From Thiobacillus sp. 0-1251 (GTDB lineage: Bacteria > Pseudomonadota > Gammaproteobacteria > Burkholderiales > Thiobacillaceae): a DNA stretch of 64,000 bases. The position numbers and the translations under genes are program-made. Positions 35,756-43,385 of this stretch are shown in pieces (within the stretch, counting starts at the first letter, position 1; each line of letters starts with the position of its first letter). The notes beneath the pieces are model-generated. The model was given only the letters and a program-made list of their open reading frames with translations. It had not been told where the DNA came from and did no database searches. The stretch is taken from NCBI GenBank assembly GCA_001899305.1, contig MKWL01000001.1, positions 124,001 through 188,000 on the forward strand. The letters run 5' to 3'.

Positions 35756-36213
35756 TGCCCCCAGACCTCTTGCATCAATATCCAGCCGGTCAGGCCGTCG
35801 GCATGTTTGACCGGCAGCCAGCCGGTGGCGTCGGGTTTGCCGGTGACGTCGAGCAGCACGCCGCGTGCGGCACGAAACACAGGGGCGGCATCGGCCCGCG
35901 GCTGTTGCCGGACGGTGCCGGTTTCAGTCTTGACGATCACGCTCCGGGGACCGTCGAGGGCCGATTTCTCGATCCATGCCAGACGGCCGGTGTAGTCGCG
36001 TACCTTGACCCAGGCCGCGGTGTCGACGACGACTTCGAGCGGCAGGCCGCTCCCCGCAACAGCCAGCTTGCCGGCTGCGGTCGAGGGGGCGTCGTACAGC
36101 ACGGCGGCATGTCCGGTGCTGCGGTATTCCAGTGCGCTGGCCGGATCCGCCAGTGCAAACAGCAGGCTGCCTGCGAGCAACAGGCCGGCGCGAAACCGTC
36201 GCACGGTCAGCAC
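35752..36213 (-). CDS. Exported bacterial SH3-domain protein
   Basis: A 153-residue protein with an N-terminal signal peptide (MLTVRRFRAGLLLAGSLLFA, cleavage after ASA near residue 28) and two SH3b-like repeats: TGHAAVLYDAPSTAAGKLAV with VKVRDYTGRLAWIEKSAL, and GTVRQQPRADAAPVFRAARG with WLPVKHADGLTGWILMQEVW. Paired bacterial SH3 domains usually bind peptidoglycan or envelope partners. The gene sits 7 bases after secB and is coupled to gpsA. Similar 'SH3 domain protein' genes occur at this position in other betaproteobacteria. Specific function unknown. Confidence 0.85.
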   Translation of the reverse strand: MLTVRRFRAGLLLAGSLLFALADPASALEYRSTGHAAVLYDAPSTAAGKLAVAGSGLPLEVVVDTAAWVKVRDYTGRLAWIEKSALDGPRSVIVKTETGTVRQQPRADAAPVFRAARGVLLDVTGKPDATGWLPVKHADGLTGWILMQEVWGQ

Positions 36214-36220
36214 GTCCGCT

Positions 36221-36676
36221 TCAATGGGTTTGCGCCGGCGCGGCCTGCTGCTGCGCCTGCTGTTGCTGCAGGAACAGGGCTTCGAAGTTGACCGGATTGA
36301 GCAGCAGCGGCGGGAAGCCGGCGCGGATCACCACGTCGGACACGGTCTCGCGCAGATAGGGGAAGACGATGTTGGGGCAGCCGATGCCCAGGACCATGGG
36401 CAACTGGTCCTGCGGCACGTGTTCGATGCGGAAGATGCCGGCCTGGGTGCATTCGACCAGGAACATGGTCTTGTCGCCGGTCTTGGCGGTGACGGTGACG
36501 GTGATGCTGGCGTGGTACAGGTCTTCGCCGAGTGCGCGGCTTTCGGTCGACATGTTGACGTCGATCTGCGGGGCTTCGCGCTCCAGGTAGATGGCAGGTG
36601 CGTTGGGCACTTCCACCGACAGATCCTTGACGTAGAGCTTTTCGATGTTGAATACGGGTTGTTGCGCGTCGGCCAT
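36221..36676 (-). CDS. secB: Protein-export chaperone SecB
   Basis: Tetrameric cytosolic chaperone that keeps preproteins unfolded and delivers them to SecA. The 151-residue protein starts MADAQQPVFNIEKLYVKDLS, then PNAPAIYLEREAPQIDVNMS, FLVECTQAGIFRIEHVPQDQ, LGIGCPNIVFPYLRETVSDV and GFPPLLLNPVNFEALFLQQQ, all hallmark SecB segments, and ends in a Gln/Ala-rich tail. A GGGAG ribosome-binding site precedes the ATG. A terminator for trxC lies just upstream in the leader, so secB probably has its own promoter or depends on read-through. Confidence 0.98.
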   Translation of the reverse strand: MADAQQPVFNIEKLYVKDLSVEVPNAPAIYLEREAPQIDVNMSTESRALGEDLYHASITVTVTAKTGDKTMFLVECTQAGIFRIEHVPQDQLPMVLGIGCPNIVFPYLRETVSDVVIRAGFPPLLLNPVNFEALFLQQQQAQQQAAPAQTH

Positions 36677-36693
36677 GATGTCTCCCTGAATAA

Positions 36694-36715
36694 GAAAACC
36701 GGAGCCTGCGCTCCG
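36694..36715 (-). terminator. Rho-independent terminator downstream of trxC
   Basis: On the minus strand the stem arms are CCGGAGC and GCTCCGG with a 4-base loop (36698-36715), followed by TTTTCTT. It lies about 80 bases after the trxC stop and just before the secB ribosome-binding site, separating the two transcripts. Confidence 0.8.
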
Positions 36716-36792
36716 GGGATGGGCCTATTTTACACGGGCTTTAAGTCGCCTCCATGAATCTGCCGCGCGATGACGGGACCTGCTTCGCAACC

Positions 36793-37221
36793 TTATTGGA
36801 CGCCTTGCGACGCCAGCCAGCGTTTCAGCGCATGGGCTTCCATCGCACCCGAGATGCGCGCGGCCTCGACGCCATTCCGGAACAGGATCAGGCTGGGGAT
36901 GCCTTTGATGTGGTGGCGCATCGACACCTGCGGATGGGCTTCGGTATCGACCTTGGCGAAGCGCACACGCGTGCCCATCTCGGCGGCCACCTGCTGGAAC
37001 ACCGGCGCCATCATCTTGCAGGGGCCGCACCAGCCGGCCCAGAAATCGACCAGCACCGGCAGTCCGGCCTTGGCGATGAAGCGGTCGAACGTGTCGGCGG
37101 TGAGATCCACGGGTTTACTCGGCAGCAAGGGCGTGCCGCATTGGCCGCATTTGGGCCCATTGGACAGCCGATCGTCCGGCACGCGGTTGATGGCGAGGCA
37201 GTGGGGGCAGGCAAGTTCCAT
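36793..37221 (-). CDS. trxC: Thioredoxin 2 (TrxC, zinc-finger thioredoxin)
   Basis: Cytosolic disulfide reductase with an N-terminal zinc ribbon. The 142-residue protein has two CxxC zinc motifs (CPHC at residues 5-8 and CGQC near residue 26) and the catalytic WCGPC in LVDFWAGWCGPCKMMAPVFQ. The cis-proline loop is HIKGIPSLILF. The zinc ribbon separates it from TrxA. Its start is preceded by a perfect 12-bp hairpin whose 3' arm contains the AAGG ribosome-binding site. In E. coli trxC is oxidative-stress induced; here the leader suggests post-transcriptional control. Confidence 0.95.
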   Translation of the reverse strand: MELACPHCLAINRVPDDRLSNGPKCGQCGTPLLPSKPVDLTADTFDRFIAKAGLPVLVDFWAGWCGPCKMMAPVFQQVAAEMGTRVRFAKVDTEAHPQVSMRHHIKGIPSLILFRNGVEAARISGAMEAHALKRWLASQGVQ

Positions 37222-37228
37222 CGGGATT

Positions 37229-37257
37229 CCTTGAAGCGAATGATCTTCGCTTCAAGG
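37229..37257 (-). promoter_or_regulatory. Hairpin sequestering the trxC ribosome-binding site
   Basis: Perfect 12-bp inverted repeat: arms CCTTGAAGCGAA and TTCGCTTCAAGG with a 5-base loop, in the trxC leader. Read on the minus strand, the 3' arm ends in AAGG, which with the next two A forms the Shine-Dalgarno sequence 7 bases before the ATG at 37221. The ribosome-binding core is thus base-paired. No T tract follows, so it is not a terminator. Could also act as a DNA operator. Confidence 0.7.
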
Positions 37258-37304
37258 TGGGGCGCGATGCCGGAAATTCAAGCGTGTTCCGGCAGGTGGC
37301 GCAA

Positions 37305-37568
37305 TCAGGCGCGGTTCAGCAGCGGCACCAGTTCGCCCGCGGCGTCGAGTGCGGACGTGTCATCGAAGCCGCCGACGTGGGTGTCGCCGATGAAGACCTG
37401 CGGGACGGTACGACGGCCGCCGGTGCGCGTCATCATTTCCTCCTGCTTGGTCGGGTCGAGATCGATGCGGATCTTTTCGATTTCGGTGACGCCGCGGCTC
37501 TTCAGCAGCCGCTCTGCGGCGACGCAGTATGGACAGACGGCGGTGCAATACATGACGACTTTGGCCAT
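37305..37568 (-). CDS. grxC: Glutaredoxin 3
   Basis: Glutathione-dependent dithiol oxidoreductase, 87 residues. It starts MAKVVMYCTAVCPYCVAAER with the CPYC active site (residues 12-15), the GSH-binding GGRRTVPQVFIGDTHVGGFD with its cis-proline, and the C-terminal helix. The ATG at 37568 was chosen over an upstream in-frame start at 37622 because the beta strand begins at AKVVMY. It lies 20 bases after the rhodanese gene and upstream of trxC. Confidence 0.96.
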   Translation of the reverse strand: MAKVVMYCTAVCPYCVAAERLLKSRGVTEIEKIRIDLDPTKQEEMMTRTGGRRTVPQVFIGDTHVGGFDDTSALDAAGELVPLLNRA

Positions 37569-37588
37569 GGGGCCTCCTTGTTCGGGGA

Positions 37589-38002
37589 TTACTTGGCGAC
37601 AGGCAGGTTGGCGCGTTCCCACGCCAGGATGCCGCCCGCCTGGTTGTACACGGTCTCGAAACCGGCCTTTTTCAGCAGGTTGCAGGCGCGCGCCGAGCGC
37701 TGGCCGCTACGGCAGGTGACGAGGATGGGTTTGGCCTTGAATTTCTCGAGTTCCTGGAGACGGCCGGACAGCTGGCCGAGCGGAATGTGCTTGGCCCTGG
37801 GAATGTGGCCGGTGGCAAATTCCTTGTCCTCGCGCACGTCGAGGATCAGCGCGTCGTCGTTGAAAAGGCGGGTGGCTTTCAGCGTGTCGGCTTCCTCGAT
37901 GCCGGAGAGCTTGCCGCCGATGAAGGACCACACCAGCATGGCGCCGGATACGCCGGCCACGGCCACCAGCATCCAGTTCTGCTGCAGGAATTGAATGTCC
38001 AT
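37589..38002 (-). CDS. Membrane-anchored rhodanese-like sulfurtransferase
   Basis: Single-domain rhodanese with an N-terminal membrane anchor (VAVAGVSGAMLVWSFIGG, residues 13-30). The catalytic Cys97 is in the active-site loop VTCRSGQRSA; upstream signatures are LILDVREDKEFATGHIPRAK and HIPLGQL. The 137-residue protein could carry persulfide sulfur. It precedes grxC, a conserved pairing in betaproteobacteria, and follows a DUF2892 gene by 9 bases. In E. coli YgaP a rhodanese and a DUF2892-like membrane part are fused; here they are separate neighbours. Confidence 0.92.
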   Translation of the reverse strand: MDIQFLQQNWMLVAVAGVSGAMLVWSFIGGKLSGIEEADTLKATRLFNDDALILDVREDKEFATGHIPRAKHIPLGQLSGRLQELEKFKAKPILVTCRSGQRSARACNLLKKAGFETVYNQAGGILAWERANLPVAK

Positions 38003-38011
38003 GCCCCCTCC

Positions 38012-38230
38012 TTACAGCCCGCAGCCCGGTTTGACGCCCGCCTTCTTCAGCATGATGTCCATCGGGCAGAAACGGGTGATGCCGGACTGGAACAGGTTGA
38101 AGCCGACGAAGGCGGTGAACCACAGCCACGACAGGTGGGTCATGTCGACGCTGCCGGAAAAGTGGGCCAACGCCAGCGACAGCATGATGAAAAATCCAGC
38201 GATGATACGGACCATACGTTCAACGGTCAT
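38012..38230 (-). CDS. DUF2892 small membrane protein (YgaP-like)
   Basis: A 72-residue protein with two hydrophobic helices (IAGFFIMLSLALAHFSG and SWLWFTAFVGFNLFQSGIT) and a short cysteine-bearing tail (RFCPMDIMLKKAGVKPGCGL). The 'FCPMxxxLKKxGVKxGC' ending is the DUF2892 signature. Such proteins accompany rhodaneses and sulfur-related transporters. It overlaps the RND pump gene by 4 bases (ATGA) and lies 9 bases before the rhodanese, so the three are co-transcribed. Confidence 0.88.
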   Translation of the reverse strand: MTVERMVRIIAGFFIMLSLALAHFSGSVDMTHLSWLWFTAFVGFNLFQSGITRFCPMDIMLKKAGVKPGCGL

Positions 38231-41200
38231 GATGAAACTCCTGCTTTCGGTGAAGAATGTTTACGGTAGTTGGCAGCGTAATACAGCACGGGAATCACCA
38301 CCAGCGTCAGCAAGGTGGAGACGAAAATGCCGAAAATCAAGGATACCGCCAGTCCGGAGAAAATCGGATCGTCGAGTATGAAGAAAGCGCCCAGCATGGC
38401 GGCCAGCCCGGTCAGCACGATGGGCTTGGCCCGGGTGGCCCCGGCCTGGATCACTGCTTCCTGGAAATCCATGCCCGCGGCCGCCTGCTCGTTGATGAAA
38501 TCGACCAGCAGGATCGAGTTGCGCACGATGATGCCGGCCAGAGCAATCATCCCGATCATCGACGTGGCGGTGAACTGCGCGCCGAGCAGGGCATGGCCCG
38601 GCATCACGCCGATGATCGTGAGCGGGATCGGCGCCATGATGACGAGCGGGGTCAGGTAGCTCTTGAACTGCGCGACGACCAGGATATAGATCAGTATCAG
38701 CCCGACCGCATAGGCGAGTCCCATGTCGCGGAAGGTCTCATAGGTGACCTGCCACTCGCCGTCCCATTTCAGGCTGAATCCGGTGTAGGGATCGGCGGGC
38801 TGGTGTATGAAGTACTCCGACAGCGTGCCGCCCTGCGCCAGCGGTTTGTCTTTCAGTGCGCCGCGCATTTCGAATAGGCCATACAGCGGCGAATCCAGCT
38901 TGCCGCCGGTGTCGCCGACCACGAAGACCACGGGCAACAGGTCCTTGTGGTAGATGGTTTTTTCGCGTGCGCTCGGCATCACTTCGATCAGCTCCGACAG
39001 GGGCACCAGGTTGCCGTCGTTGCCGCGCACCGTCAGTTTCAGTAAATCGTCGAGCCCGCTCTGACGTTCAGGCGGCAGGGTGATGCGTACCGGAATTTCG
39101 TACTTGGCGCCGCTGCCGTGGATGGGCGTGACATTCTCGCCCGACAGCCCCATCTTCATCGCTGCGACGATGTCCTTCTGTGCCACGCCGGCAACCGCGG
39201 CCTTGTTTTGCAGCACGCGCAGCACGAAGCGCTGGGCATCGTCTTCGACCGTGTCGTCGATGGCGACGATGCCCTTGGTTTTTTCGAAGACGCCACGTAC
39301 CTGCTTGGCGACCTGGATCTGCGCGTCGTAATCGGGGCCGTATATTTCGGCCACGATCGGTGACATGACCGGCGGCCCGGGCGGCACCTCGACCACTTTG
39401 ACGTCGGCACCGTGCTTCCTGGCGATCGCTTCGACCACCGGACGGATCGCCTGTGCAATTTCGTGGCTCTTGCGGTCGCGGTCGTGTTTGTCGAGCAGGT
39501 TGACCTGCAAATCCCCAACCTCGGGGCCTGAGCGCAGGTAATATTGCCGCACCAGGCCGTTGAAATTGATCGGTGCAGCGGTGCCGGCATAGGCCTGATA
39601 GTCGGTGACTTCAGGGACTTGCGCAACCGCAGTGCCCATTTCGCTCAGCACCTGGGCAGTCTTTTCCAGGGGCGTGCCAACCGGCATGTCGACGATGATC
39701 TGGAATTCGGACTTGTTGTCGAACGGCAGCATTTTCAGGATGACGAGCTTGACCATCGGCAAGGCGACCGACAGCAGAATGGCGACGCCGATCCCCAGCC
39801 ACAGCTTGCGACGCGCACCCTTGCCCTCGCTGCCGCGCAGGAAAGGCGTGAGGCGGGCGCGGAACAGGGCGAGCAACTTGTTGTCGCTTGCCGCGTGTGC
39901 GCCGTGCGCTTCTTGCTTGATCAGTTTCAGCGCCAGCCAGGGCGTGACGATGAAGGCGATGGCGAGAGAGATCACCATGCCGATCGAGGCGTTGATCGGA
40001 ATCGGGCTCATGTACGGGCCCATCAGACCGCTGACGAAAGCCATGGGTAGCAAGGCTGCGATCACGGTGAGGGTGGCGAGGATGGTCGGCCCGCCCACTT
40101 CGTCGACTGCGCGCGGAATGATCGCTTCGAGGCCGTCGTGGTCCAGATTCATGCGACGGTGAATGTTTTCCACCACCACGATGGCGTCATCGACCAGGAT
40201 GCCGATCGAGAATATGAGTGCGAACAGCGACACCCGGTTGAGCGTGAATCCCCAGGCCCATGAGGCGAACAGCGTGGCCGCGAGCGTCAGCAGCACTGCG
40301 GCACCGACGATCAATGCTTCGCGCTTGCCGATGGCGAACAGCACCAGCAAGACGACCGAGGCCGTCGCGAAAATCAGCTTCTGGATCAGCTTCTTGGCCT
40401 TGTCGTCGGCGGTGGCGCCGTAGTTGCGGGTGACGCTGACCTCGACACCTTCTGGCAAGACGCTGTTTTGCAGGCTGTTGACGCGTGCGATGACCTTTCT
40501 GGCCACGTCGACTGCGTTCTCGCCGGGCTTCTTGGAAATCGCCAGCGTGACCGCCGGGTAGGTCTGGCCATTGTCGGCCTTGTTTTTTCCGCCGGCGCCA
40601 GGGCCATGCCAGACGTAGCGGGTGGGCTGGTCGGGGCCGGCCGTCACGCTCGCCACATCGCTGATGTAGACCGGGCGGCCCTGTGCAACGCCGACGACAA
40701 GTTGACGGACGTCGTCGGCGCCGGTGAGGAAGGTTCCGGTCTGGACGAGAATTTCCTGGTTGTTCGAGACCAGCGTGCCGGAGGGTTGGGCTGCGTTGGA
40801 GACCTGCAGCGCGTCGCGGATGTCCTTGGGCGTAATGCCGAATGCGGCCATGCGATCGGGATCCATCATTACCCGCACGGCGCGGCCGGGGCCGCCGATG
40901 GTCGTGACTTCGCGGGTGCCGGAAATGCGCTTGAGTTCGATTTCGGCCGCGTGGGCGGCCTGCTCCAGTTCGTAGGCGCCGCGGTTCGGGTCGCGCGTCC
41001 ATAGGGTGACGGTGACGATCGGCACGTCGTCGATGCCGAGCGGTTTGATGATGGGCTCGCCGACGCCAAGCTCGGGCGAGACCCAGTCACGATTGGCCTG
41101 GATGGTGTCGTACAGCCGCACCAGTGCCTGGGTGCGGTCCTGGCCGACCAGATACTGCACGGTCAGAATCGCCATGCCGGGCTTGGAGACCGAGTAGATG

Positions 41201-41445
41201 TGCTCGATCCCGGCGATCTGCGACAGCACCTGTTCGGCGGGCGTTGCCACCAGGGCTTCGACGTCCTTGGCCGACGCGCCGGGGAAGGGGATGAACACGT
41301 TGGCCATGGTCACGTTGATCTGCGGCTCTTCCTCGCGCGGCGTGACCAGAATGGCAATCAGGCCCAGCAGGGCCGCGATCAATGCGATCAGCGGCGTGAG
41401 CTGGGACGTGAGGAAGAAACGGGCGATGCGTCCGGAGAGTCCCAT
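38227..41445 (-). CDS. RND-family efflux permease (AcrB/HAE-like)
   Basis: Proton-driven inner-membrane efflux pump, 1072 residues, in the AcrB/MdtB superfamily. It starts MGLSGRIARFFLTSQLTPLI with TM1, then two large periplasmic loops. The TM4 proton-relay pair is GILVDDAIVVVENIHRRM, containing the two adjacent Asp residues, and the C-terminal repeat has GIIVRNSILLVDFINEQAAA. The DD in TM4 places it with hydrophobic/amphiphilic exporters rather than metal pumps. Substrate unknown. Pairing with a DUF2892 protein and rhodanese, not an outer membrane factor, suggests a sulfur-linked or electrophile substrate; this is inference. Coupled to DUF2892 downstream. Confidence 0.92.
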   Translation of the reverse strand: MGLSGRIARFFLTSQLTPLIALIAALLGLIAILVTPREEEPQINVTMANVFIPFPGASAKDVEALVATPAEQVLSQIAGIEHIYSVSKPGMAILTVQYLVGQDRTQALVRLYDTIQANRDWVSPELGVGEPIIKPLGIDDVPIVTVTLWTRDPNRGAYELEQAAHAAEIELKRISGTREVTTIGGPGRAVRVMMDPDRMAAFGITPKDIRDALQVSNAAQPSGTLVSNNQEILVQTGTFLTGADDVRQLVVGVAQGRPVYISDVASVTAGPDQPTRYVWHGPGAGGKNKADNGQTYPAVTLAISKKPGENAVDVARKVIARVNSLQNSVLPEGVEVSVTRNYGATADDKAKKLIQKLIFATASVVLLVLFAIGKREALIVGAAVLLTLAATLFASWAWGFTLNRVSLFALIFSIGILVDDAIVVVENIHRRMNLDHDGLEAIIPRAVDEVGGPTILATLTVIAALLPMAFVSGLMGPYMSPIPINASIGMVISLAIAFIVTPWLALKLIKQEAHGAHAASDNKLLALFRARLTPFLRGSEGKGARRKLWLGIGVAILLSVALPMVKLVILKMLPFDNKSEFQIIVDMPVGTPLEKTAQVLSEMGTAVAQVPEVTDYQAYAGTAAPINFNGLVRQYYLRSGPEVGDLQVNLLDKHDRDRKSHEIAQAIRPVVEAIARKHGADVKVVEVPPGPPVMSPIVAEIYGPDYDAQIQVAKQVRGVFEKTKGIVAIDDTVEDDAQRFVLRVLQNKAAVAGVAQKDIVAAMKMGLSGENVTPIHGSGAKYEIPVRITLPPERQSGLDDLLKLTVRGNDGNLVPLSELIEVMPSAREKTIYHKDLLPVVFVVGDTGGKLDSPLYGLFEMRGALKDKPLAQGGTLSEYFIHQPADPYTGFSLKWDGEWQVTYETFRDMGLAYAVGLILIYILVVAQFKSYLTPLVIMAPIPLTIIGVMPGHALLGAQFTATSMIGMIALAGIIVRNSILLVDFINEQAAAGMDFQEAVIQAGATRAKPIVLTGLAAMLGAFFILDDPIFSGLAVSLIFGIFVSTLLTLVVIPVLYYAANYRKHSSPKAGVSS

Positions 41446-41457
41446 GCGTCTGTCCGT

Positions 41458-42498
41458 TTACTTGGCTGGCTGGTTGGCGGCGCTTTTGGCGTAGATGCCC
41501 GCCTTGACCGGCTCGAGCGCAATGACGTCGCCCGGGTTCAGCCCGGCCAGCACTTCCACCTGCCCGCGTGCGTTCGGCGTACCCAGCCGGACCTGCCGCA
41601 GGCTTACCTTGCCCTGATTGACGACATAGACCGCGGTGATTTCAGAACGCCGGACGACGGCGCTGAGCGGGATGGTGAGCTTGCGCGCGCTGGCCATGGA
41701 GAAATGCGCGCGCGCGAACATCCCGGGAATGACGCCTTCCACGTCGGCAGGCAGGTCGATGCGTACCTTGACTGTGTGGGTGGCCACGTCGGCGGACGGC
41801 AGCACGGTGATGCCGGTGGCGGCAATCCATTTGTTGAGCGAGGGAATCTCGACTGCGACGCGCGGTGCAGCCTTGACCTCGGCGAGCTTGTATTGCGGGA
41901 TGTTGGCAATGACCCGCATGTCCTTGGGGTCGAAGCCGGTCATCAGCGGTTTGCCGGGCGTAACGGTTTCGCCGACTTCGACATGGCGGGCGGCCACAAT
42001 TCCGGAAAACGGCGCGGTGATCACGGTGTAGCCACTGACCGCTGCGGTTTGTCCCGCGCCGGCGCGGGCAGCACGGGCGGCTGCCTCGGCTGAGCGGTAC
42101 TCGGCCGTGGCGCGATCTAGCGCGGCCTGACTGATGAATTTCTGCTGGAACAGTTGCTGCTGGCGTTCGTAATTGGCGCGTGCATTCTCCAGCGTGGCGG
42201 TAGCCTGGGCCACTTGTGCCTGGCTGCCCGTCGCGGCCGAGGACAACTCCTGGGCAGACAGCCGTACGATCACCGATCCTGCCTTGACGTAATCTCCCGC
42301 ATCGAAATTGACCGCGGCCACGCGTCCCGATACCTGGGCCGCGACGGTGGACTGCTTGACGGCCTCGACGGTGGCTTCGGTGCTGTAGCCTGTATCCGTC
42401 ATCTGGTAATTCACCGTGGTGGTGGTAAATGGCAGGGCAGCCCAGGCGGGTTGCGAAACGAGTACGGCACAGGCCAGCAGGCAGGCAAACTTAGACAC
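41458..42498 (-). CDS. RND efflux periplasmic adaptor (membrane fusion protein)
   Basis: Periplasmic adaptor for the RND pump, 346 residues. The GTG at 42498 has GGGAG 8 bases upstream and begins a good signal peptide (VSKFACLLACAVLVSQPAWA). The alternative ATG at 42525 has no ribosome-binding site and falls on the expected transcription start. Domains: lipoyl half (VEAVKQSTVAAQVSGRVAAV), a helical hairpin (residues about 80-130), the second lipoyl half (YTVITAPFSGIVAARHVEVG), a beta-barrel and a membrane-proximal domain. It is the first gene of the operon adaptor-RND-DUF2892-rhodanese-grxC. Confidence 0.9.
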   Translation of the reverse strand: MSKFACLLACAVLVSQPAWAALPFTTTTVNYQMTDTGYSTEATVEAVKQSTVAAQVSGRVAAVNFDAGDYVKAGSVIVRLSAQELSSAATGSQAQVAQATATLENARANYERQQQLFQQKFISQAALDRATAEYRSAEAAARAARAGAGQTAAVSGYTVITAPFSGIVAARHVEVGETVTPGKPLMTGFDPKDMRVIANIPQYKLAEVKAAPRVAVEIPSLNKWIAATGITVLPSADVATHTVKVRIDLPADVEGVIPGMFARAHFSMASARKLTIPLSAVVRRSEITAVYVVNQGKVSLRQVRLGTPNARGQVEVLAGLNPGDVIALEPVKAGIYAKSAANQPAK

Positions 42499-42526
42499 TG
42501 ACGCATCTCCCGAAAAATCGTCCATT

Positions 42527-42555
42527 AGTATAATCTAATATATTATTTAATTCAA
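42527..42555 (-). promoter_or_regulatory. Promoter of the RND-DUF2892 operon with an ArsR-like motif
   Basis: On the minus strand -35 TTGAAT (42550-42555), a 17-base spacer and -10 TATACT (42527-42532). The spacer and -10 are AT-rich and include a near-palindrome with arms ATTAG and CTAAT. Read on the plus strand the motif TATAATCTAA (42529-42538) recurs as TATAATCTTA upstream of the arsR gene (51828-51837), making both candidate targets of the same regulator. Confidence 0.65.
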
Positions 42556-42701
42556 TAACTTGTGATGGACGTGGTGACTCGTTCTGGCTCGTCATGCGCG
42601 CTCGCTCAGTGAGGTTTCCCCTCTGTCGCCCCGGCAGCGAGGGGGCTGTACGGAATATAAGCTTAGCCCGTCTCACCTCGTGGCATGCAGATCCGATTCG
42701 C

Positions 42702-43187
42702 TCAGGCACTACGCTTCTTCTTGCGGCCGCCGGCCGGAGATGAAATGTCGTGCACGAGGTGCAAGGGGGCCACGAGTGGGGGCATGGAGCTCCCCGTGAT
42801 ATCTGACAGGCGATAAAAATCCAGGGTGGCCAAGAAGCTTTTGCGTGCCTCGATCAGAATGGATTTCAGCGCGCATGCCGGCAGCATCGGGCAATTCTGG
42901 TGCTCGGCGCTGAAGCATTCCGCGATGTCCATGTTGTCTTCGGTGTCCCGTACCAGATCGCCTACGTTGATCATGTCTGGTGATCTGGCGAGCCGCATGC
43001 CACCCCCCTTCCCACGCACCGTCACGATGTAGCCGCATTGCGCCAGGCGGTGCACCACCTTCATCAGGTGCGTGGAGGGGATGTCGTACTCCTGCGCAAT
43101 GTCGGCAATGGTCGCCAAGCCGTTTGGGTGACGAGCCAGATAAATCATCACACGCAAGGAAAAGTCCGTGAATTTGGTCAGCCGCAT
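42702..43187 (-). CDS. nsrR: Nitric oxide-sensing Rrf2 repressor NsrR
   Basis: Iron-sulfur transcriptional repressor that loses DNA binding on reaction with NO. The 161-residue protein from the ATG at 43187 (GGAG site upstream) closely follows NsrR: MRLTKFTDFSLRVMIYLA, a winged helix with STHLMKVVHRLAQCGYIVTV, then RGKGGGMRLARSPDMINVGD. Three cluster cysteines C91, C99 and C105 lie in ECFSAEHQNCPMLPAC, and the tail helix is KSFLATLDFYRLSDI. A basic C-terminal tail (GGRKKKRSA) is extra. It is divergent from the ncgABC-nirK cluster, as in ammonia oxidisers, and a matching operator is seen there. Confidence 0.93.
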   Translation of the reverse strand: MRLTKFTDFSLRVMIYLARHPNGLATIADIAQEYDIPSTHLMKVVHRLAQCGYIVTVRGKGGGMRLARSPDMINVGDLVRDTEDNMDIAECFSAEHQNCPMLPACALKSILIEARKSFLATLDFYRLSDITGSSMPPLVAPLHLVHDISSPAGGRKKKRSA

Positions 43188-43241
43188 GGCATCTCCTTCG
43201 GTCTGCGTTATGCCATGTGGCGTTGTGCTGGATGCTCCGAT

Positions 43242-43256
43242 TGACACGTCATTATA
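43242..43256 (-). promoter_or_regulatory. Probable nsrR promoter -10 box
   Basis: A perfect TATAAT (43251-43256 on the minus strand) lies about 64 bases upstream of the nsrR ATG. No good -35 is visible. A small inverted repeat TGACACGTCA (43242-43251) abuts it and may be an operator half-site or coincidence. Confidence 0.45.
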
Positions 43257-43330
43257 TCTGGCCGCGTCTGGCCGTGCGCCCGGCCTCGGATTGGCACTTT
43301 ATAACCATTAGGAAATTGAAGCCCGGGTCC

Positions 43331-43359
43331 TTGTCATATGACATTCATTAAGATATATT
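43331..43359 (+). promoter_or_regulatory. ncgABC-nirK promoter
   Basis: -35 TTGTCA (43331-43336), 17-base spacer, -10 TATATT (43354-43359); each hexamer matches the sigma-70 consensus at 5 of 6 positions. The -10 is covered by the NsrR palindrome. The ncgA ribosome-binding site GGGAGG follows at 43376-43381. Confidence 0.75.
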
Positions 43360-43372
43360 TCATATATATCTT
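43350..43372. promoter_or_regulatory. NsrR operator
   Basis: Perfect-geometry 11-1-11 inverted repeat: left arm AAGATATATTT (43350-43360), one central base, right arm ATATATATCTT (43362-43372). This fits the published NsrR site form (AAGATGYATTT, one base, then its complement). It overlaps the -10 box and start region of the ncgA promoter, the position expected for a repressor, and the divergent gene encodes NsrR. Confidence 0.8.
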
Positions 43373-43385
43373 AAAGGGAGGCCAT

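Noticed and set aside
37229-37257. Inverted repeat upstream of trxC as a terminator of grxC
   Set aside because: There is no T tract on either side, and the stem overlaps the trxC ribosome-binding site, so a leader role fits better.
42498-42525. ATG at 42525 as the start of the RND adaptor
   Set aside because: It has no ribosome-binding site and lies at the predicted transcription start; the GTG at 42498 has GGGAG at the right spacing and begins a clean signal peptide.
43321-43385. FNR/ANR box (TTGAT-N4-ATCAA) upstream of the nirK cluster
   Set aside because: No such sequence is present; the only clear palindrome is the NsrR-type 11-1-11 repeat.
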